A stretch of DNA of 9,208 nt from positions 1-9,208 of the forward strand of contig JAIRSN010000171.1 in NCBI GenBank assembly GCA_031255425.1, given 5' to 3'. This document shows positions 1 to 4,328 of the stretch, in pieces (position 1 is the stretch's first letter; each line of letters starts with the position of its first letter). The notes beneath the pieces are model-generated. The model did no database searches, had not been told where the DNA came from, and saw only the letters and a list, made by a program, of their open reading frames with translations. The stretch comes from Dysgonamonadaceae bacterium. Its GTDB lineage: Bacteria; Bacteroidota; Bacteroidia; Bacteroidales; Azobacteroidaceae. A program made the position numbers and the translations under genes.

Positions 1-277
1 TGAAAAAAGGTCATATTTGTAAAGGTCATAGAAAATTTCCTTAAACTGACTTTCTAAAGGGTGCTCTTTAAGATAATCAAGCATCTTTTCGCGACCGTTT
101 GTCCAAATAAATTCTTCAAAATCAAGCGGTTATAATCGCAAAGAATCCACTTTTCCAACAGGAAACGAAGTGCCTTGGTGCAAGAAAATACCAAGCAAAC
201 TTCCGGCAGTTACTACAAAATATTCAGGAGCGTCCTCACAAAAATATTTGAGGTGCAATGAACAGGATTGGGCAACG
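1..277 (-). pseudogene. Remnant of an AAA-family ATPase with DUF4143 (truncated, internal stop)
   Basis: Read on the minus strand from about 277 down to the window edge, one frame gives a stretch with the blocks LKYFCEDAPEYFVVTAGSLL, HQGTSFPVGKVDSLRL, then PLDFEEFIWTNGREKMLDYL and a following Leu/Lys-rich segment ending YDLYKYDLFS. This order (CEDAPEY-VV-AGSLLG, SFPVGKVD-L, then PL-FEEF) is that of the large Bacteroidota family of AAA ATPases carrying a C-terminal DUF4143 domain. A TAA stop (plus-strand bases 130-132) replaces the Tyr usually found before PLxFEEF. Homology stops abruptly upstream of about 277-290, so the Walker A/B half of the protein is missing. The fragment continues beyond the left edge, so its 3' fate is unknown. 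These ATPases are often lineage-specific accessory genes, and the fragment is probably an inactivated copy. Family recognised from motif memory, not a search. Confidence 0.72.
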
Positions 278-385
278 TATATGGAAGGGGTAAAACAAAA
301 GAAGGTAAAAAAAAATAGTGAATATTATACTACCTAAAATCCGCAAAAAAAATTATATCTCTTTGTAACTCTGTAATTCTCCTCG

Positions 386-438
386 CTCGACGTAGCGTCC
401 ATCGCTACGTCGAGTTAAAAGCAAGGCTCCAGCCTTGC
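386..438. repeat. Tandem palindromic repeat: 12-bp hairpin plus 8-bp hairpin
   Basis: Bases 386-397 (CTCGACGTAGCG) and 403-414 (CGCTACGTCGAG) are a perfect 12-base inverted repeat around the 5-base spacer TCCAT. Six bases on, 421-428 (GCAAGGCT) and 431-438 (AGCCTTGC) form a second perfect inverted repeat with a 2-base centre. A direct copy of the left flank and first half-arm (CTCCTCGCTCGACGTA, 379-394) recurs at 754-769. Short GC-rich palindromes in AT-rich intergenic DNA with partial copies nearby suggest a dispersed REP-like element. No long T-run follows either hairpin, so a terminator role is less likely. Genome-wide copy number cannot be seen here. Confidence 0.6.
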
Positions 439-539
439 AAAACAAAAAGAAAGTAAAATGTATAAACATATTATACAAGCCTTCCGGAAAAGTGAAGAAA
501 CAATAAGCGTATTTTCTGTTGACAGAGCTTTGCTTTGTT

Positions 540-561
540 GCATGTCAGAAGACATGCTTTT
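540..561 (+). terminator. Hairpin with short T-run; weak terminator or palindromic repeat
   Basis: GCATGTC (540-546) and GACATGC (551-557) form a perfect 7-bp stem around the loop AGAA, followed by TTTT (558-561). The geometry fits a weak intrinsic terminator. No intact gene lies upstream on this strand, and two further palindromes sit within 160 bases, so it may be one more unit of a palindromic repeat family and not a working terminator. Confidence 0.3.
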
Positions 562-566
562 AGCCC

Positions 567-753
567 GACATAGCGAAATGCGACGCCAAACAGCGAATAA
601 AAACCGTCCTGACCAAATCCTCCGGAACATTGACCCGCTATTACATGGGCAACTACGAAGAAGAAATTGTTGGTAACAATATCCGGAAAATTCATTATCT
701 CTATGGCGCTAACAGTTTAGCGGCAGTACATGTTTCCAATGCAGAGAAGGACA
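567..753 (+). pseudogene. Fragment of an RHS/YD-repeat core-domain protein
   Basis: In the frame running from 567 (after a TAG at 561) the translation contains KQRIKTVLTKSSGTLTRYYM, then GNYEEEIVGNNIRKIHYLYG, then ANSLAAVHVSNAEKD. The pattern QRxKTVL...TRYYxGNYEEE...RKIHY-YG-N-LAAV is the Bacteroidota form of the RHS-associated core of large secreted YD-repeat proteins. Normally hundreds of residues precede it and a D-Y-GS segment plus a variable C-terminal domain follow. Here it is about 60 codons without a usable start or extension. The match ends at 753, where a truncated copy of the palindromic repeat (754-769) begins. A short two-base-shifted frame after it reads SDYTEQGKYHK then stop, possibly a frame-shifted leftover of the core. 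Likely relic of an RHS gene or an orphan C-terminal cassette. Confidence 0.65.
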
Positions 754-769
754 CTCCTCGCTCGACGTA
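754..769 (+). repeat. Truncated copy of the 379-394 repeat segment
   Basis: The 16 bases CTCCTCGCTCGACGTA are identical to 379-394, the left flank and first half of the 12-bp palindrome at 386-414. The second half-arm is absent. The copy starts exactly where RHS homology stops, suggesting that the element inserted into, or was left by rearrangement at, the RHS remnant. Confidence 0.6.
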
Positions 770-831
770 CTCTCTGATTACACCGAGCAGGGGAAATATC
801 ACAAATAAAATCATACTTAAATGATTCAAAT

Positions 832-1028
832 ATAAAAAAAAGATTATTTATCGGAATCGTTGTTTTATTCTATTTGTATTTGTGAATGCTTGTTCTACGT
901 TTCAATATGCAGAAACTAACAGCATCATTCTAACAAGATGGAGATTATTGACTGTAAGAACAGATCCTAACGAATTATTTACAAATTTTCAGTCTGATAA
1001 TTGCCCGCTTTTCTTTTTAATGAGGTAA
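832..1028 (+). pseudogene. Probable decayed small lipoprotein gene
   Basis: Two overlapping frames together resemble one small lipoprotein. Frame 1 from 832 reads I-KKRLFIGIVVLFYLYL then stop (883-885), a charged start plus hydrophobic core but with ATA where an ATG would be expected. The next frame, from about 873, reads FVFVNACSTFQYAETNSIIL and continues open to a TAA at 1026-1028. The FVNACST segment would supply a lipobox cysteine (codon 891-893). A one-base shift around 871-882 and a lost start codon would explain the split. The later segment TRWRLLTV is faintly like the start of META/HslJ-type lipoproteins, which is only a guess. Chance similarity is possible, because AT-rich DNA easily yields hydrophobic stretches. 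Confidence 0.35.
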
Positions 1029-1141
1029 TGAGGTTAGTATATAGGGATATTGTCTGCTTGGCTACTGAGGTTGTTTTGTTTGTAAAATTAGGTGGAAATG
1101 AGGTTTTTCCGGCGGCGTAGCTAAGCAGATACACCGTACTC
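1029..1141. other. Intergenic stretch with no recognisable feature
   Basis: Between the decayed lipoprotein and the mlaE promoter I see no open frame with familiar content, no convincing hairpin and no repeat of other sequence in the window. A minus-strand open frame from 1313 to 1062 runs through it but mostly mirrors the mlaE start and has low-complexity, unconvincing content. Confidence 0.5.
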
Positions 1142-1172
1142 TTGTATTTTCCTGTAAAAAACAGTATATTTG
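1142..1172 (+). promoter_or_regulatory. Bacteroidota-type promoter for the mlaE operon
   Basis: A -33-like TTG (1142-1144) is followed by a 20-base spacer and TATATTTG (1165-1172), a full match to the Bacteroidota -7 consensus TAnnTTTG. Transcription would start near 1178, giving a leader of about 20-25 bases before the ATG at 1201. No Shine-Dalgarno sequence is evident, as usual in this phylum. It is the only clear promoter seen ahead of the six-gene run, so it probably drives that whole operon. Confidence 0.62.
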
Positions 1173-1200
1173 TAATCGGTTATTTAAGATTAAATTATAC

Positions 1201-1944
1201 ATGGTAAAAGGATTGCAAAAATTCGGCGAATATATTTTGCTGATGTACAAGACACTTTCCGTTCCGGACCGCTGGAGCATGCTGTTCAGGCAGATTTTAA
1301 AAGAGATATACAAATTGGGAGTCGATTCGCTCTGGATCGTCGTTTTTATTTCCGTATTTATAGGCGCCGTGCTGACGATTCAGGTGTCGATGAATATCCA
1401 GTCGCCGCTGATTCCCGACTTTACGGTAGGCTATATTACCAGAGAAGTCATCCTGCTCGAATTTTCTTCCACGATAATGTGCTTGATATTAGCCGGAAAA
1501 GTCGGGTCGAACGTAGCGTCGGAATTGGGCACGATGCGGGTGACCGAACAGATTGATGCGCTGGAAATAATGGGCGTCAATTCCGCCAACTACCTTATCC
1601 TGCCGAAGATAGTTGCCTTTATCGTTTTCATTCCGGTGTTGGTGATATTCAGTATGTTTTTCGGCATAGGAGGAGGTTACATTATCGGCTGGGCGACCGA
1701 CATCATCACCGTTTCCAAATACGAATACGGCTTGCAATACTGGTTTGTATCCTCTTACATCGGATATTCCCTGATAAAATCAATGGTCTTTGCGTTCATC
1801 ATCGTCTCCACCGCCTCCTATTTCGGGTACAACGTAAAAGGCGGCGCCCTGCAAGTGGGCAAAGCCAGCACCGATGCGGTGGTGACGAGCAGCGTAATGA
1901 TTCTGGCAATGGACCTGGTAATGACACAATTAATACTTGGCTGA
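1201..1944 (+). CDS. mlaE: MlaE-family phospholipid ABC transporter permease
   Basis: This is the inner-membrane permease subunit of an Mla-type (MCE-associated) ABC transporter, which moves phospholipids between inner and outer membrane. The 247-residue protein is of normal family length. It is strongly hydrophobic with several membrane segments (about residues 43-63, 75-98, 135-165, 185-210 and 228-245). The family's hallmark cytoplasmic loop is intact: AGKVGSNVASELGTMRVTEQ followed by IDALEIMG, residues 98-125, with the conserved E108-L109-G110 and the QIDAL element that contacts the ATPase. The ATG at 1201 sits about 25 bases behind a good promoter and gives the expected N-terminal amphipathic helix. 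The stop overlaps the next gene's ATG by one base (TGATG), indicating translational coupling to the ATPase. The symbol denotes family; an exact role in lipid-asymmetry maintenance is inferred. Confidence 0.92.
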   Translation: MVKGLQKFGEYILLMYKTLSVPDRWSMLFRQILKEIYKLGVDSLWIVVFISVFIGAVLTIQVSMNIQSPLIPDFTVGYITREVILLEFSSTIMCLILAGKVGSNVASELGTMRVTEQIDALEIMGVNSANYLILPKIVAFIVFIPVLVIFSMFFGIGGGYIIGWATDIITVSKYEYGLQYWFVSSYIGYSLIKSMVFAFIIVSTASYFGYNVKGGALQVGKASTDAVVTSSVMILAMDLVMTQLILG

Positions 1945-2711
1945 TGATAAACGTAAAAAATATAATCAAATCGTTCGACGATAAAAAAGTGATCAAAGAC
2001 ATCTCCGTTACGTTTGATCCCGGGAAAACCAATCTGATTATCGGGCGAAGCGGCTCCGGGAAAACGGTTTTTATGAAGATCCTGATCGGGCTCCTGCGTC
2101 CGGACTCCGGGGAAATACTGTACAACGGGCGGAACCTGCCCTCCATGCGGAAAAAAGAATTAAATGCCTTGCGCCGCGAAATGGGGATGCTGTTTCAGGG
2201 CTCGGCGCTGTTCGATTCGATGACGGTATTGGAAAACGTCACGTTCCCGCTCACCATGTTTACCCCTTACAGCCGGAGAGAGCGGGACAAAAGAGCGCTT
2301 TTCTGCCTGGAACGGGTGAACCTGAAAGACGCCGGAAACCTGTTCCCCGGCGAAATCAGCGGAGGAATGATGAAACGCGCCGCCATCGCCCGGGCGATCG
2401 CGCTGAATCCGAAATACCTGTTTTGCGACGAACCGAACTCGGGACTCGACCCCAAAACCGCGCTGCTGATCGACGACCTGATTCACGACCTTACAACCGA
2501 ATACGAGATAACAACGGTAATCAATACCCACGATATGAACTCGGTCATGAATATCGGGGAGAAAATTATTTTCATCAGCGAAGGAACAAAAGAATGGGAA
2601 GGAACGAAGAACGAAATCATGGATTCATCCAATAAAGAGCTGAACGATTTCGTGTTTGCGTCCGACTTATTCAAAAAAGTAAAAGAAGCGGAAAAGTTAT
2701 CGGCAATATGA
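1944..2711 (+). CDS. mlaF: MlaF-family ABC transporter ATP-binding protein
   Basis: This is the cytoplasmic ATPase subunit that powers the MlaE permease encoded just upstream. All ABC ATPase motifs are present in its 255 residues: Walker A GRSGSGKT (34-41), Q-loop Q85, signature SGGMM followed by KRAAIARAI (139-152), Walker B YLFCDE (158-163), D-loop GLDP (167-170) and switch His H196 in NTHDM. The SGGMxKR variant of the signature is characteristic of the MlaF/MCE branch and differs from the common LSGGQ. The ATG overlaps the stop of mlaE by one base, and its own TGA overlaps the next ATG in an ATGA junction. In many genomes the third gene is an MCE-domain (MlaD-like) substrate-binding protein. 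Here none follows, so the partner must be elsewhere or absent. Confidence 0.93.
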   Translation: MINVKNIIKSFDDKKVIKDISVTFDPGKTNLIIGRSGSGKTVFMKILIGLLRPDSGEILYNGRNLPSMRKKELNALRREMGMLFQGSALFDSMTVLENVTFPLTMFTPYSRRERDKRALFCLERVNLKDAGNLFPGEISGGMMKRAAIARAIALNPKYLFCDEPNSGLDPKTALLIDDLIHDLTTEYEITTVINTHDMNSVMNIGEKIIFISEGTKEWEGTKNEIMDSSNKELNDFVFASDLFKKVKEAEKLSAI

Positions 2712-3460
2712 AGAAGATTTATTCAGGATTTATTTTACTCCTCTTTTTCACCACCTTATATGCAAAAGGCAGGTATGTGGTGACCTCCGTCGAAAGCTCG
2801 CGAATCGAAATCGCCGACAGTTGGGATGCCAAAGCGAATCCCGGAATGCAGGCTTTGCTGGAAACGTATCAGACCCGGTTGGGTTCGGAGATGGGGAAGC
2901 CAATCGGCACGGCGGCTCAAACCCTGAAGAAAGGCTTTCCGCAAAGTTTGTTGAGCAATTTCAGCGCCGATGCGATGAAAGCGATCGCCGACAGCCTGTG
3001 GGGGAACATCGACTTTGCCGTTATCAACATGGGCGGATTGCGCGCGGCGCTCAATGAAGGCGCGATTACGACCGGCAATCTCTACGAAATTTATTCTTTC
3101 GACAATCGCCTGGTATTATTGGAATTGCCCGGAAAGGCAGTCAAAGACTTCTTCGATTACATCGCGTCCCACGAAGGCGAAGGACTGTCGGCAGGCATTC
3201 GCCTGGTCGTCAGAAACCGGGAGGCAGCCGCATTGGAAATCGGCGGAAAGCCCTTGGACGAAAACAAAATCTACCGGATCGCCACGCTCGATTACCTGGC
3301 AGACGGCAACGACCGGATGACGGCGCTCAAAGAAGCCGTCGGCCGGACGGATTCGAACCGCATATTCCGGGATTTAATGATACAATATATTAAAAATTTA
3401 ACCGCTAACAATCAGGAAGCAAATGCAAAAACAGACGACAGGATTACGATTCTTCCCTGA
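2708..3460 (+). CDS. 5'-nucleotidase C-terminal (substrate-binding) domain protein, exported
   Basis: The 250-residue protein starts with a signal peptide (MKKIYSGFILLLFFTTLYA, cleavage near residue 19) and consists essentially of the 5'-nucleotidase C-terminal domain. Visible landmarks are QSLLSNFSADAM (about residues 78-89), the conserved NMGGLRAAL block at 107-115, NLYEIYSFDNRLV at about 124-136, and ATLDYLADGND at 192-202. In complete 5'-nucleotidases (UshA/CD73 type) this domain supplies nucleoside stacking and substrate specificity, while the metal centre lies in a separate N-terminal domain. That domain is encoded by the next gene, so the two proteins probably assemble or co-operate in the periplasm to release nucleosides and phosphate from nucleotides. 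It has no metal-binding motifs of its own. The ATG overlaps mlaF's stop (ATGA); the 3' end overlaps the next gene by 38 bases. Confidence 0.85.
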   Translation: MKKIYSGFILLLFFTTLYAKGRYVVTSVESSRIEIADSWDAKANPGMQALLETYQTRLGSEMGKPIGTAAQTLKKGFPQSLLSNFSADAMKAIADSLWGNIDFAVINMGGLRAALNEGAITTGNLYEIYSFDNRLVLLELPGKAVKDFFDYIASHEGEGLSAGIRLVVRNREAAALEIGGKPLDENKIYRIATLDYLADGNDRMTALKEAVGRTDSNRIFRDLMIQYIKNLTANNQEANAKTDDRITILP

Positions 3461-4328
3461 ATTCGCGGGGGGAAAATGGAAAAAGGCAGCCTTTCTGGCG
3501 GCTCTTTTCTTGACGCTTCAAACGCAAGCGCAGGAGGCAAAACAATTGGTCATTTTGCACAACAACGATACGCACAGCCGGATAGAACCCCTGCCCGAAA
3601 AGGATTCCGTGTATCCCGGCAAAGGCGGAATTGTTCGTCAGAATGCCTGCGTAGAGGAAGTCCGCAGGGAGAACGAAAACGTATTGCTGTTCCATTGCGG
3701 CGACTTTGTGCAGGGAACGCCCTATTTCAATCTTTTCAAAGGACAGGTGGAAATCGCCTGCATGAATTTTATGAAATACGATGCGGCGTGTTTGGGAAAT
3801 CACGAATTTGATTACGGTCTGGACAACCTGGCGGAGATGATACAAGCGGCTGAGTTTCCGGTTGTGGCTACCAATCTGGATTTTACGGGAACCGCAATGG
3901 AAGGATTGACGCACAAGTATCTCGTCCTCCGGCAGAACGGTTTGAAAATCGGCGTTATCGGGCTCACGGTATCTCCCCAAGACCTGATTGCCCTTCCCAA
4001 TTACGAAGGGATGGCGTACCTGGATCCGGTCCGGTCGGCGAATGAGGCAGCCGCCTTTCTGAAAGCAGAAGAAAACTGCGACTTAGTCGTTTGCCTGTCC
4101 CATCTGGGCTATTTTCCGGCGGAAAATGAAACCGGAGACATCACGTTGGCAAAAGAAAGCAGCGATATTGACCTGATTTTGGGCGGGCATACGCATACGT
4201 TCCTGGATGTAGCCGATTCGCAATTGAACCGGAAAGGAGAAAAAGTGATTATCAATCAGGTGGGCGACCGGGGAATCTATATGGGACGGTTGGACATCCT
4301 GCTGGAAACAAGGAGCGTAAGCCAGTGA
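3423..4328 (+). CDS. 5'-nucleotidase metallophosphatase-domain protein, exported
   Basis: This 301-residue protein carries the calcineurin-like dinuclear-metal phosphatase domain of 5'-nucleotidases and ends where the C-terminal domain would normally begin. Metal and catalytic motifs are complete: HNNDTHS with D49 and H51, GDFVQGTP with D94, GNHEFDYG with the N126-H127 catalytic pair, SHLG with H227, and GGHTHT with H256 and H258. A hydrophobic segment, about residues 22-37 (AAFLAALFLTLQTQAQ), looks like a signal peptide, preceded by an unusually long 21-residue N-region. No later in-frame ATG precedes it, so the overlapping start at 3423 stands unless a non-ATG codon is used. The product should act on periplasmic nucleotides or nucleotide-like phosphoesters together with the upstream domain protein. 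Its TGA overlaps the next gene's GTG start (GTGA). Confidence 0.87.
   Translation: MQKQTTGLRFFPEFAGGKWKKAAFLAALFLTLQTQAQEAKQLVILHNNDTHSRIEPLPEKDSVYPGKGGIVRQNACVEEVRRENENVLLFHCGDFVQGTPYFNLFKGQVEIACMNFMKYDAACLGNHEFDYGLDNLAEMIQAAEFPVVATNLDFTGTAMEGLTHKYLVLRQNGLKIGVIGLTVSPQDLIALPNYEGMAYLDPVRSANEAAAFLKAEENCDLVVCLSHLGYFPAENETGDITLAKESSDIDLILGGHTHTFLDVADSQLNRKGEKVIINQVGDRGIYMGRLDILLETRSVSQ

Noticed and set aside
458..676. 72-codon plus-strand open frame
   Set aside because: It runs through a palindrome and overlaps the RHS fragment in a different frame; the RHS-like frame has recognisable content, this one does not.
3444..3980. 178-codon minus-strand open frame
   Set aside because: Shadow of the metallophosphatase gene, which carries all metal-binding motifs.
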